From Boswellia sacra (lineage: Eukaryota; Streptophyta; Magnoliopsida; Sapindales; Burseraceae), in contig SNVD02009519.1 of NCBI GenBank assembly GCA_013180625.2, positions 1,364,001-1,428,000 on the forward strand: a stretch of DNA of 64,000 nt. The letters are read 5' to 3'. Under the pieces are notes generated by a model. The model did not search any database. It worked only from the letters and a program-made list of their open reading frames with translations, and was not told the origin of the DNA. The first letter of the stretch is position 1. Every line of letters begins with the position of its first letter. Below are positions 46,374 to 58,826 of the stretch, one piece after another. A program made the position numbers and the translations under genes.

Positions 46374-48411
46374 TGTATACCTAGGGGTGTTAAAAAATAC
46401 CCGACCTGATCGGATTTTGTCGGGTTGATCGGGTCAAGATCGGGTCGGTAGGGTAAATAACCCAAAATCGGGTTGGATAATTCGGGTTTTATGTAATCGG
46501 GTTTAATCCAGGGAACCCGAAAAAACCCGACCCGATTAGTTACTGTGTTTTTAAAATCGAATTTGACACGTGGCAGTACGTTATTGGATGTTGCACCTTA
46601 TTATTATACAGATTACCTTACCAAATTACAATTATAAAAGGGAAAATTTCCCAATTCTAACCTAAAGAACTGTAATATACAATCAAAATTGAATCTGGAA
46701 TTTTAATTTGGGAAGAAAGAGACGTCTCCAGCCCTCAAGCATAGACGTCTCCACCGTTCCATCCACGGCTGCTAGCCCTCAAGCACAGAAATCTCCAGGC
46801 TCCAGCCTTCCGCTCCCTGGTCGACGACTTCCAACAAACAACGACTGTGCTCCGTAGCTCTTCCTCGTCCAGGAGTCATGACGATACGATACCTGCTCTG
46901 CTCACGCCGTTCGATGGCTGCCAGCCCTCAAGCATAGCATAGACGTCTCCCGGCTCCAGCCTTCCGCTCCCAGCTCGACGACTTCAAGCAACCAACGACC
47001 GTGCTCCGTAGCTCTTCCTCATCCAGGAGTCACGACGATACGATACCTGCTCTGCTCACGTTAACGCCTCTCTCCTCTGTCACGTTGACTGCTCAAGCGA
47101 AGAGCTCATCCGATCTAGATCCAGCGACGATAGTCCTCTAGCCTCTAGGTTTGTTTTTCTATTTAATTAAAAACATGACTGTTATTCGATCTTGGCTTGG
47201 CTGAGATTCGTGGATCTGGGTTTGAATGTGAGAAAGCTGCCTAATTTAATTTTCTTGGTTTGCTGTTTTGTGGGTTTGTATATTGGATTTATTGCCGATG
47301 TGGGTATGTATATTGAATGGGAGAAAGTTTGCCTTCAGCTCCATTTTTTACTCGAAATTTGCATATGATATATTTAAATTTTATTGAATAGAACAGACAG
47401 AATTTCTGAGTAAGAATCCTGGTGATGAAAGTTGAAGATGATTAAAAGAATGAAATACTTTTCTGAGTAAAAAATCTGTATGAAGATTTTGTGTTATATA
47501 TGTTCTGGAGAATTTACTTCCAGTTCCTGGACTTTTCCATGTTGAAGGAGGTTCAAATGATGATGACTATTAGTCGTGCCCAACAAATCATAGTGAACCC
47601 ATATCCTGTCAGCTTCTCAGTGCAAAAATATGGTTTTTATTTATTCGCGGTTCTTCAAAATTATTGAAAATATCATCTGTGTTTGAGAAAATGCCTCCTA
47701 AAGAGTACTAGGTTAGAACCAGCTTGTTCATCCCGTGTGAGGTGGAATGTTCTCATTGATTGTTTGGTTTTATTCCCCCTTCTTAAGTTCCTAGGACTAC
47801 TTTACCTGATGCCTTGCAGCTACTGCCTGCCAGCTGGTTTCTTTTAGTTTTTTACCTTGCATATTCCCTTTCCATTATGTGTCATCTGTACTTGAGCTTA
47901 GCTAGTTTCTGTCCTCTTAATGCCTTTTTCTATATGGTCCCATTTTGTTGTTTTAAGTTCATTCCCTTTTGCATTGTTTAGCTTAGATAGGAGATATTGC
48001 TTGGGTTTATAATGTTTTATTTTTTGTTGTATTTATCTTTTAATTTCATTACTTTCATAAGTAATTAGTTTTAATTTGTATATGTATATGATATAGATTA
48101 ATATATATTAATGGACCTTGTTTTATATATAGTATAGATTATTTTTTGTCAATGGCCTTATTTTGCATATAATATAACTTTAAAAATATATATGGGCCTT
48201 AATAAAATGTTGTCAAACAATTTGGGCTAAACTGTTAAATTAGCCCACCATCCGACCCGACTAACCAGACTAACCCGACCAACCGGGTTGGTCCCGGGTT
48301 TCACATTTCATAAACCTGATTTCAGGTACAAAACTCCAAACCCGGTCATGTTTCGGGTTGTGTCGGGTAGGGCAAAACCCGGCCCGACCCGTGAACACCT
48401 CTATGTATACC
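46374..48411. mobile_element. Non-autonomous hAT transposon with 8-bp target duplication
   Basis: The element at 46382-48403 starts TAGGGGTGTT and ends AACACCTCTA, inverted except for one base, and is flanked by TGTATACC at 46374-46381 and 48404-48411. The subterminal regions are packed with CCCGACC/CGGGTCGG motifs in both orientations, as in hAT families. It encodes no transposase. A GC-rich interior (46720-47150) contains an internal duplication. It sits in the leader of the copia element and is therefore younger than it. Confidence 0.93.
46776..47061. repeat. Imperfect tandem duplication in the hAT interior
   Basis: Blocks at about 46776-46906 and 46924-47061 share CCCTCAAGCA, GGCTCCAGCCTTCCGCTCCC, TCGACGACTTC, GTGCTCCGTAGCTCTTCCTC and GACGATACGATACCTGCTCT in the same order. 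The sequence is GC-rich compared with the rest of the element and may derive from a host gene. Confidence 0.8.
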
Positions 48412-48466
48412 ATTGCTAAACAGTAGTAGGAATAGTAATAAGTGCCAATATGATTTAATATACACC

Positions 48467-49094
48467 AGAAAAGTTAGGGTTGGCAATTTTCCCCGGTTGG
48501 GCCGGGTACCCGGATTTTACCCGCACGGTCTGGCCTGGGAAAACCCCGGATTTCCAGGGATCAGGCTCGGCTGCGGGGCTGCCCGGTTCTTTTTTTTAAT
48601 TTTGTAGTACAAAATATGTATTGAGGAGGCTTGAACCCTTAACCTACGATTTGAATTTTTGGTGATGGACCACCATGCTACTCATCGTTTGTACGCTATT
48701 CCTTGTATATAATTTTATTATATCAATTTCCTTTTATATATTTAATTGAAAATAATAAAGTGAGGCGACTGGGGTTTGAACCCTGGCCATCAAAATTCAT
48801 TCTATCCCCTTTGCCAGCAGTGCTGGTCACGTCCTTCATGTAAGTTATGCAACATTACACTATTTTACTCTATCCAAGGTATAGAAAAATTAAAAAAAAA
48901 TAAAATCGGGGATTATCCGGGTTTTTTTTCGGGTGCGGGTGCATCATCTCAGCACCCGGAAAAACCAGCACCCGGAAATACCCGAAAAAATCCGAGGATT
49001 TTGCGGGGACCGGGGATAAATTTTTTTATCCGGTGCGGGTGCGGAAACGCAAAACCCGCACTCGCACCCGGATTTTGCCATCCCTAAGAAAAGC
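48467..49094. mobile_element. Second, short hAT element with 8-bp target duplication
   Basis: The element at 48475-49086 begins TAGGGTTGGCAA and ends TTGCCATCCCTA, flanked by AGAAAAGT (48467-48474) and AGAAAAGC (49087-49094), seven of eight bases equal. The fragment near 38485 preserves the uninterrupted site (AGAAAAGCTTTCAAGAAAG), showing where insertion occurred. CCGGGT/CCCGGA motifs fill both ends. It is 612 bp and non-coding. Confidence 0.9.
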
Positions 49095-49257
49095 TTCCAA
49101 GAAAGACTGGAGATAAATGATCCCACTTAAAATCCAATCTCCTTAGACTCTTATTGTCTTTTTGATAAATTTTTCCTAGATATGTATATAATCGTGCAAG
49201 TAATCATTCACTGTTCTATTCTTTGGTTCCACCTTGGCAACCTAACTCTGATATCAC

Positions 49258-49666
49258 TGTTAGGAGATTGAGCACTCCTACTGCATCTTAAATAAAAGAT
49301 AAAAAACAAATTGCTATATTAGAAATAACAACTTGGGTGACACTACCTTCCACAATAAATAAAATAAAGGCAATAAAGATAAATAAAGACACAAAAATTT
49401 AATTTGCTAAAACCCTCAATTTGAGGGAAATCTCAAAGGAATAAGACTGAAAATATTTTATTATGAAGAAAAATATTATAATCTCCCTCACAATTAGAAT
49501 AGAGGAGATAACAAGAGAAAAAGAAGAGAGAAACTTAATACATAAGCTTGGGACAAAAATAAAGAAAAAAGAGGGCTTTATTATATAACCAAACTTTTAT
49601 ACTTTCTTTTTTATTTCTCATTGATATGGAATTATGTGCAAGACAAAAATTCATTCATACTTCACA
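49258..49666 (-). repeat. Copia LTR copy d (5' LTR of the long copia)
   Basis: On the plus strand TGTTAGGAGATTGAGCAC...ATACTTCACA, with intact TG/CA ends. The complement of the initiator-Met PBS (CTCTGATATCAC) abuts its left side. It aligns throughout with LTR copies a, b and c. Confidence 0.9.
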
Positions 49667-51184
49667 TTTATACGAAAGATTTTACCCAATTGGTGGTCAT
49701 TCTTTTTCTTCTAAGGGTCAATGTTGTCTCGTTCTTAGTTGAACAATCCAAGTCCAAGACACACAATCCTATCCTCCACACTTTCAAAATCTCAAAATTT
49801 CTTCGCCCAAACTCCCTATCTTCTTCCAAGCCCTTCAACTAATCTTTTCCAATAGCTGCAAGAAAACCTTCCCACACCTCCATCACCACCCAAAACCAAA
49901 TGCGCCTCCCATATCAGTTTAAAAAAAACAACCCAAACACAGATCAGATTGGTTGAAAATATTGGTCATCAAATCCAACTTGTAGACGATCCAAGCAGTT
50001 TTACACCATCCTTCATGTTCCCCTTTCCTCTCTAAGCCTAAAAGACAGATCTTTAGGCGCACAAACGCAAAATCTCAAAATCAAATAATCAAAATAAACA
50101 AAAGAAAACCAGAAATACAAACGCAAAATCTCAAAATCAAACAATCAAAATTAAAAAAAAATTAAGAAAGGAAACCAACAAATCTGAAGAACTAGTTTAA
50201 TCTAAAGCCAACACATACCCAGACAAAAAATAAAGATAAATAGAATAGACCAAACCCAAACACCCACAAATTCACCAAAAGTTTAAAAAAAAAAAAAAAA
50301 CACGTTTAACACTCCTCTCTTACTCCTCCACACAAACATGGTCATAGCCACGCAAACAACAACCAAATCGATTTGTATCACTGCCTAAAACTGAAGGCCA
50401 CAACTTTAAAAACTACTACTGTTCATGAAGCAGAGACTTAGAAACACAAATTACTACCACTACTCTGAAACTAATCGATTTGTGGTTATGATGTTTGGCG
50501 ATGGGTAGGTGCTTGAAATCATATTAATGATGTGTAGTTAAGTGCAGTCGGGTTGTTTTGATGTGTGGTGGTTATTGCGTGTAGAGATGGTGAATCACCG
50601 GTTGATGGTGTGCTAACCCATGGGTGGTATAGGCAGCCTCGATTGCCAGTTGATGACCCTTTGCAAATCAGAGCGGTTCATCTTCGCATCGAAGCGAAGA
50701 GAGGGAGGGCGAATGTAAAACAAAAAAAATTGAATTGGAATATTAAAAAAATTAAGTTATTTAGTAAGAAATTTTTCGATATTGTTGGCCATGTATATTG
50801 TTAAATAAATACCCATTATAACCCTTAATATTTAACTTATTTTATTTATTAGTATTTATAATAAAATTGAAGAGATGAGTGATTCCTAATGCTTTTTAAA
50901 AAAGATAGTGGTAAATATTAATACGAAGTGATAATAGATGAATAAATGCCTAATTTCGTCTAAAGATAAAAGTAGTATGTAATATTTGCCCATTATTCTA
51001 TCATTTTAGAATTGTAATTTCAAGCTAGGGGATTGAAAGGAAAAAATTAAGTATGTAATTTTTGATATCTCCTCCTTATCATCTCTGCTAAGAGAAGAGG
51101 GGTTCTTACTGTTGTTGGTTTTATGTTATGGTCTGGTGGATCAAATTTCTTTCATTAATTTGACAGTTGTAGTAGTCCCATGTG
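49667..51184. other. AT-rich intergenic DNA
   Basis: No gene is recognised. A short direct repeat with a 56-bp period (50061 and 50117, ACAAACGCAAAATCTCAAAA) lies in an A-rich stretch. Confidence 0.5.
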
Positions 51185-52446
51185 ATGATGGTGGGAAATA
51201 AAAGGAGGAGAGTTACAAAGCATATTCATATTCCTGATGATATCATAAGGGAAAATTTTCGGAGATTGCCTGCAAAATCACTTTTGCGTTTCCGGTGTGC
51301 CTCCAAGATGTGCTGTAAAATAATTGACGGCGTTATCTTTCCCTACAATCGTCATGGGCTATGAAACCTCAAATTCTGCCTCTATTTTGCGTACTAGAGA
51401 GTCAAGGCATCAAGATAAGGGAAAATCCTACTTCACAATGCAAGATTATCTGATCCGTGACGCTGCATATGAATTATTACGCATTGCAAAACTAGATAAT
51501 CCTGCACAAGTCTTTTATGTAATCCTCTTAAGGTGAGAAGTTTTAGAGGCACCATGGGTAGGGCCGTTCATGGGCATTCGATCCAAGGATAAGTGGCTTT
51601 GGAAGACGTTGTGGTTTAAATTGGGATTTGATCGTACAACCAACACAAAAAATCCTTAGATTTTTTTTATGTTCTCATGGAAGACGTGGATAGGGACTGG
51701 GAAGAGTTGGACAAAATAGCTAGAATGATTGGGGAAAACGAAGCTGTTGAATTGGCAGCAGAAATTTATACTTTGGGTACAGATTCATGGCAAGGAGTCC
51801 CCTCAGCTCTCCTTTCTAATATTTCAATAAATGGAGATTGTGATGGAATCTTCGCCTATGGAGATATCCATTGGCGTTGTATCACCAAAAGAAGGCCTCA
51901 GCGTACAATACTCTCTTTTGATTTTAGGAAAAGGGAAATTCAAGTTGAATCATTTCCCGAGCTTTAGATCTTTTTGTCTAACTCATGACTATTTCTTTGA
52001 AGTGTTTGATTTGGAAGGATCGTTGGCAGGTCTTGTTACTTTTCATCCTTTTCCATTTGGTTACAAGGAGATATTGATGCTGAAACACTACGGTAAAGAA
52101 GATCAACATTGGGTAAGACAATACGGATTCAATGTTGCTTTTCCCAGAATAATTTTATCCCCTGTTGCTTTCTTGGGGTCCTCGAATAATTTTTGATACC
52201 ATTGGTGGAAAAGAGACATGTGCTTATGATCTAAAAGCGAATCTCATTTGCTACGAGGAATATCCTTTCATGAAGGAAAGCTTTGGTGCGAAATGGGATA
52301 GAAAAAGGATTTTTAATTTTAGACCCAGTGCTCTTTCTCTTAAAAACTTTGGCAAATCAATTGCAGATGAAAGTATTTGTCATAGATATGACTTCCTCAA
52401 GATTGCCCAACATTTTTATGTGAGTAACAATGTTAATGTTTTCTAA
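51185..52446 (+). pseudogene. F-box (FBA-type) protein pseudogene
   Basis: An ATG at 51185 or 51188 begins a basic stretch followed by an F-box (HIPDDIIRENFRRLPAKSLL, about 51224-51283, then RFRCASKMCCKII). Downstream parts read as an F-box-associated interaction domain in different frames: YTLGTDSWQGVP near 51768, CDGIFAYGDIHWRCI near 51840, and YDLKANLICYEEYPFMKESF near 52226, with a stop at 52444. Frameshifts near 51330 and 51965 and stops near 51533 and 51657 break it. Intact proteins of this class are substrate receptors of SCF ubiquitin ligases. Confidence 0.8.
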
Positions 52447-54287
52447 TTAATGTAAATGTTCTTCTTTTTCAATAAGATATTTATTTTTTCATCACATCTT
52501 TATCTTTAATAAATTTCTCATTTAGCCACCTGGTAGCCTCAAGCATTTTTAAATTTTTTTTCAAACACTCCTTTCTTCAACTTGTTAGCCTTCTATTCAC
52601 AGTGGGGAAGGTTTACAAATATATGTTTGCACCAAAGTTGGATTTATTCAGTATATTGACTTGTTTTTAGTTGGTTAATATCGTTTACATAGTAAGTACA
52701 TGTATTGTGCATTATTTAGTTTGTCCACACTTTATGTAGTAATTTATTCAGCAATGTTAATTGGTTACCATTGTGTACGGGGATGTACAATCCATTTCTT
52801 TATGGTAATTACCGTGTTCAATGTATGATGTATGTCACCCAAAGAAAGCTCTTATAAGCACATATTCTTTAGAAGAGTACCAGCTTCATACCTATAGACC
52901 ATGATGGAAAGGGCACAAGTCTTTTTCGAATTTTGTGAAGGACCTCCTATAGTGTTCACACACTTCCAGAGTTTCTTATTCTAGCAAAATACAACTTCAA
53001 GGCACAAATATTCTGCTTTACTCCCATCTGCTGCTCGATAGCGGTTTCCAGTTCCTTCTTAACGTCAAGGTTGGTAACCCATGTTGAATGCCTTTTCATT
53101 CCTACTTAAATACAACTTCAAGGCACCAATATTCTGCGTCACCACCATCTGCTGCTCGAAAGTGCTTTTCAGTACCCTTTTACTGCCAGTTTGGTCCCCA
53201 TATGGAATGCAATAGGCTATATTAGCATCGGTTGGCATTATCTTTTCAAATTTTTAGGTTGTTCAATGAGAGTAAGATAACACCTTTATGGCTTTGGGCA
53301 TCCCAGAGTCCCCACCATTCACCACTACTAGGAATATTAATGGAGTCAATTGGTGAAGAAAATGACTGCGCAGTCTTATGCTCTAAATTTGCATTTCGTG
53401 AATATCTTAAAAGGATGCATGTTTTAAGATCTTTGTAACAGCATCATCATGTTTCGGTCCTTCACTTCGGACGGAATTAGGAAGATAAGCAAACCAGTAG
53501 GTTGATTAGAGAGGTTGTTTGGCCTTAATGGATGTTGATGTTGATGATAACAGCTTCTGGAATTGTTCTGGACATTTTGGTCAGGAGCAAGACCAGTTGG
53601 TGGAGCTTCAATTAGGGAAACTTACGGATTATATGTTACTGTTTGGTGATAGTTTAAATGGTTCTTATCTTTCAGGATTTGATCAACCATTGCTCATTGG
53701 TTGATTCATTTGCTTCGGTGGCTTGAATTCACCCTGTTAGCACCATTCCTCTTCTGTACTTCAGTATCAAAACCCTTCTGATGATAAACACAAGGAAACT
53801 TCTTATCATCTTGCAACCCCAAATGGGAATTTTTAGAATAGAAGTCAATTGGTTGTTTTACATGAACAATAGGCGTAGAATCAGAGACTTGAATATTGCT
53901 ATCGTTATGCTGCAGCTTTGATTCGCTAATATTTGTTAGTGGTGGTCGTCCAGCCAAATGAGTTGTCAGAAGCCATATAGTCTTTCGCTGCTGCAAGCTG
54001 TGATGCAGATGCTTTCTGAGGCCGCTGGGAGAATGTTATATCTCCTTATCGGCAACTGATAAAGAACACTATGGAAGTCTGGAACATGTCCTGAATTATC
54101 TTCCCGTCACTTGCATCCTTAAGCCGTGCTTAATCTATTCCGAAATTTTTTCATCTAATACTTGAAACTATGCATTTTATTAAGCAATAAAGAGTACACG
54201 CCAAGTAGTATTAAGAAGGGACTTGGTTGAGGGCGATGCCAGCGCCAGAGAGGGCATGCTGGACAGATGAAGGCATGTGATTGGTGT
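52447..54287. other. Intergenic DNA with unrecognised gene relics
   Basis: Base composition is higher than in the AT-rich deserts, and short open pieces (for example 53525-53703 plus, 53706-53996 minus) occur, but none connect into a recognisable protein. A 120-bp direct duplication lies at 52988-53219. Confidence 0.35.
52988..53219 (-). repeat. 120-bp tandem duplication with coding-like sequence
   Basis: Copies at 52988-53107 and 53108-53219 read on the minus strand as KKELETAIEQQMGVKQNICA and KRVLKSTFEQQMVVTQNIGA, each followed by LKLY. Similar peptides in the same frame from both copies suggest a duplicated exon of an old gene, family unknown. Confidence 0.55.
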
Positions 54288-54404
54288 CACCCTAAGCGGG
54301 GAATTAACAGTGTGACACCCTTCTTTTGGCTAAAATAACATGTTAACTTCCACTTTTAGATAAGTAACATTGGCACCCTTAGATTTCAACTGTCGTCAAT
54401 AAAT

Positions 54405-54490
54405 ATGTTATCTTAACTAAAATTTCTTATTCAAGGACTAAAATACTATGTTATCTTAACTAAAATTTCTTATTCAAGGACTAAAATACT
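54405..54490. repeat. 43-bp tandem duplication in the left TIR only
   Basis: 54405-54447 and 54448-54490 are essentially identical (ATGTTATCTTAACTAAAATT...). The right TIR has a single unit, so the duplication arose in this copy or its recent ancestor. Confidence 0.92.
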
Positions 54491-55295
54491 CTTTTTGTCT
54501 TATTTATCAATTGCCAAGTTTTGTATTGACGTAAATTAAAGGAAACAAAAGTTTTCATCATTAAGTGAGTCAAAAGAATAAAAATTAAAATATAGAAAAG
54601 TAGACAAAAAGTAGAAATCTAATAAATAAAGCTTCTTTAGTTAGTTGCTTGAAAGCTTTGTCTGAACAAGTGCCAAACAATTCGTGAAACAACGTGGCTG
54701 TCATGTGGATTTAAATTTGATGTCTGCCCAGACATTTCTCATGTTATTAGAGAAAATTAATTTTTTTAGTTTTAATTTTTGTAACTTTTGCAAATGTAAC
54801 AAGGAATAGCCAAATAAATTTGGGGGTTGTTCTCATATATAGTAAGATTACCTTTTTTCTTTTCTTTTTTATTATTTAGACGAGATAAGATAAAAAACAC
54901 TTAAATACATTTTTAACAAATCAATAAACATATGTTGACGAGATTAATTCCGTCCATCAGTAATTACTAACTGTCGCCGGGTTAGAGTCCATCAACCCAT
55001 AAATATGCCAATATAAATAACATTTTCAAAATAGTAGTCCTCACAAATGCAATTTGTAGTAATAATACACGCACACACTAGTAAAAAGTTTGAATTATGG
55101 ACTGTGCATGGTACCATGGCTTACAATAAGCAATGTATGTAATCTGCGAACTATAAGCAAAATAATCGTGACAGTATCTTAATGAAATTAACTAGGCTAA
55201 ATGAAAAAGTCCAAAAAAAGTTCAGCCATTCTTCTTAAGATATTCAAAGTACTCCGAAAATAAGCTTCTCAAGGTAATGTTATCACCAAGGTCTT

Positions 55296-58200
55296 TTATT
55301 TTGAATTGGTAGTCCTCCTAGCATTTTGTTGTTGAGGTGCAGTTCCAATTCCTATGAAAATGTAAAAATTTGTTCACTAAGTTAAAATATGTTCTTCACA
55401 AAAAAACTTAAAATTGAGTTGGCATTATTTATACCTGTTTGTGATCCAGTAGTTGAACCAAACCTCGGTGTGGCATCCGTTTGTATGATAGTCCTTGTTG
55501 TAGTAACACTTTGTGTGGCAGTGGTTTGTGTGGTAGTTGGTTGTGAGCTTCCAACATGCTTAACTCCATCAATAGATGTTTGCTAAATAATGAAAGACCA
55601 AATAAAAATTAAACTCTATTACTAATATGATTACACAATATAAACATTAAAAAAAATATTGCTCATATAACCTTATGTTTAGCTTTCTTTGGTCTTCTTC
55701 CCAAAGCAGGACATGTCCTTTTATTATGGCCAAGTACTTTACAGTATCGACATTTAACTGAAGATTCATTTCTCTCTTTTGGTTTCTCCCCAACTTCTCT
55801 TCTTCTATTCATTGGAGGCCTACCAATTCTTGCCTTTCTAAGGGGAGGTAGAATCTTCTCATCGTCAACCTCTTCCCACATTCGTTGATCAGGAATAGGC
55901 CTCAATATTTGGCCATATGTTTGCATGAACATCGCTGTTGAATGTACAGGGTGGACATACTGAGTAATAAATTGAGGAATCACCCGTTGGAAAGCTAGTG
56001 CACTTAGTGCATGACTGCAAGGCATTCCAAAGACCTGCCACATACCACAATCACAGGTGTGAAGCCTAAAATTGACAATGTAAGTCCTCCTCGGTGTCTG
56101 GAACTCATCCATAATTTCATGGATCTCATCACCAGACCATAATAGTCTTAATTTCCTAGCATCTGTCATTGTATTTTCTATCCTGCTATGGACTTTTGGT
56201 GGCAAAGGTGTTACCCAACTTTGAGCTTCTTCTCTTCTTTTCTGGAACCTTTTCATGACTTTTCTTCTATAAAACTCTAACAAGCTTAACACTGGTAAGC
56301 TTCTACTGTCCCTTAACCAATTATTGAAACATTCAGACATGTTGTTTGTTACATGATCTGACTTCACAGTTTTGTTAAAATAATACATGCTCCAATGCTT
56401 GGGTTCATTGTCTTTTATCCAATTGTAAGCCTCCTTGTCTTTATCATACAAAGCCTTCATGGCTGCAGTAAAATCTGTGCTATTCGAGGCCTTGCTTATT
56501 GCCCAAAACATGATCTTGTAAGCAACGCTTGGAAACTTTTTCCTAAAATTAGCATAAACATGCCTTGCACAGTGCCTAACTTCAGCCCTTGGCCAATACT
56601 CTTCTACAGCATTAATTATATCTTTCTGCCTATCTGACATTATTACTAATGATTTTCCCTCCATTAGGCCTAAGAACATCTTCAAGTTATGCAAAAACCA
56701 ACCCCAAGAATCATTGCTTTCCACCTCGCAAATAGAGACTGCTAAAGGATATATGCCACGATTGGCATCAATTGATACTGCTGATAAAAGAACTCCACCA
56801 TAAGGTCCCTTCAGGTGACATCCATCCACCCCTATGAACCCATTACATCCATTTAAGAACCCTAACTTTTGTGCAGCAAAGCTTAAGAAAAATCTTTTAA
56901 ATCTTGGAGCATCAGAAATTGAGCATCTGTCTAAATGCATAGTTGCAATAGATCCAGGATTTGTTTGGTAAATAACCCTTGCATAACCTTTCAATTGGTT
57001 ATATGACTCAGCATGGCCCATCCCTTCACTAAACAAGAATTTGTTCCTTGCCCTATACAATTTGTGATTTTCTATTTCAAGCTTATGATTTTTAAATACT
57101 TCATCTTTGATTGGTTGCAATAGTTGACCTTTTGCTGCTCTAAGTGGTGAACCATACTCTTTGGAAAGCCAAGTAGAAGTAGCCTCAGGATTATTTGTAG
57201 TTCTAGTGCATTTGTGAATAGGGTAGTAAGACTTGATTTCAAAACATTCGGTTCCTCTAGTTCTAGATGCATAAATATGCCACTTGCAAAGTTCTTCCTT
57301 ACATTTTGCCACCACTCTTCTCTTCTCATTTTTCTTCCTATGTATTAAAAAACCCTCTTGAATCACATATTCAGTGAGCACTTGTCTGAAATGAAGATTT
57401 GACCCACCTTGAAAACTATTTTTTCCCTTCCATTCACAATTTCCTTCTTAAATGCATTTTTTGACAGATGCCTACTGATTCTTGTTATCTTGTCAACCTC
57501 ATCACTACCAAAGCTATCACTTTCATCTCCCAAAGGGTCTTGGTAATCGGAAAGAGTGCCATCACTATCTTCATCACCTTCTCCATGCACACGTTGTTTT
57601 TGGGAGCTAAATTGGGTTCTTATAGAGGAATCATCTTCATCTTCCTCATCACTCCAGTGAAAATCCTTCTCTGGCTCTATTTCACAGTTAGCCCCGTCGC
57701 TATCTCCTTCATGATGGAAAACATTTACTTCATCTTCCTCTTGTAATGGTGCTGCCTCAGGTAGTGGCTCATGAATTGGTTCATTGATATCTCTGACTGC
57801 CTCAAAAAGTTGACTAGAAGCATCAAAATTAATTGTTGAAATTAAAAAAATAATCGAGACCAATTTTTTTTGAAAATGCAAAGACTTAGAAAAAAAGATA
57901 CAATTATGATAATAAAGAAAATCTGAAAAAGATGTTATAAATAATTTTCTTTATCATCCTTATCCTTTCCACAGACTATTATTACTTGTTGAAATGTGAT
58001 GCAAATTCTAGAATCTAAAGTTAGAAGTCGGCAGCTATGAAAAGAATATAGAAACATGCATAAAAGCAATGAGATAGCTCCCATGAACTAAGCCGCAACA
58101 TTTGACCATGCATGCCAACATCAATAAGGCAATAAGAAGTTAAGAAATAAAAAATTCAATTCCATATATGCAAAGCTAAGTTGGTGGAGATAGTCAACCC

Positions 58201-58826
58201 AATTCATTCACATGTGAAGACCAAATTTAGTAAATATTCTTGGCACACATGTATAATTAAAAATAAGAATCCATCAATAAAGCATTACTAAATCTAAATC
58301 TAAGGATTACTAGTGAACCAATTACTAATATAACTATTATCCTCTTCACACACTGTTATTACTAATATACCTAAATTTAAAACATGCACATGATAAAGTG
58401 ACCATTATTATATCTTATCTACCGATTACTTCCTCTCTCCCAATGCCAAATATGCTAAATATTCAAATCCATTCTAACAAATTAAAGCCAAGTACTGCAA
58501 GTCATTTGAGTGATAGAGAAAAAAAACCCATCTTTTATAAATGTTTTTACTTATTTTTCATTTGTTTAAACATGAAAAGTTGTCTTTTTTCATATTAGTT
58601 AATTCAAACCATTGATTCAGGTACAAAGAAATGGCATATAAGTGTTAAACCTTACATAAAAATCCAATCTTTTCCCAAGTTCTTGTGCATTTTCAATTGT
58701 TTAAAAATGAAAAGTTATAATTTTTCAGATAGCTTACCTTTTTCCATGATCTGGTTTCCTTGAAGCTGACATTATATTTAAGGACTCCTCTACAATAAGT
58801 TGTAGAGGATCTGGAGATAGACTCAT
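55296..58826 (-). CDS. MULE (MURA-type) transposase, four exons, one frameshift
   Basis: Exons inferred on the minus strand: 58738-58826 (MSLSPDPLQLIVEESLN), 55672-57813, 55435-55582 and 55296-55351 (stop TAA). Introns are GT-AG and the phases match (AG+T at the first junction, phase 0 at the second, G+GA at the third). Exon 2 starts with an acidic N-terminal region, then shifts frame once near 57385-57410. From there 570 codons are open: a FAR1/MuDR-like N-terminal domain, the catalytic core with candidate DDE residues in FIGVDGCHLKG (Asp near 56826), MSDRQKDI (near 56634) and NNMSECFNNW (Glu near 56334), a SWIM zinc finger (CDCGMWQVFGMPCSH), an AT-hook-like GRPPMNRRRE and a CX2CX4HX4C knuckle. 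Exon 3 is Thr/Gln-rich. The spliced length of 2435 bases is not divisible by three, in line with the frameshift. It would cut and reinsert elements with matching TIRs. Confidence 0.88.

Larger units (their letters stand above)
41933..49666 (-). mobile_element. Ty1-copia retrotransposon with two LTRs and two nested hAT insertions
   Basis: Minus orientation: 5' LTR at 49258-49666, PBS at about 49246-49257, leader split by hAT elements at 46382-48403 and 48475-49086, gag from 46299, then integrase, RT and RNase H to about 42450, polypurine tract and 3' LTR at 41933-42339. Removing the insertions leaves about 5.1 kb, a normal copia size. Gene order gag-IN-RT-RH defines Ty1-copia. Frameshifts and stops make it inactive. 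The 3' LTR is followed by a PBS and TRIM-like sequence instead of flanking DNA. Confidence 0.9.

Noticed and set aside
41933..49666. Intact, active copia element
   Set aside because: Frameshifts in integrase and RT, stops in gag, and a tyrosine in place of a zinc-knuckle cysteine rule this out.
54200..54287. A host gene interrupted by the MULE
   Set aside because: The joined flanks (to 54297 and from 59186) are moderately GC-rich but gave no recognisable open frame or splice pattern.
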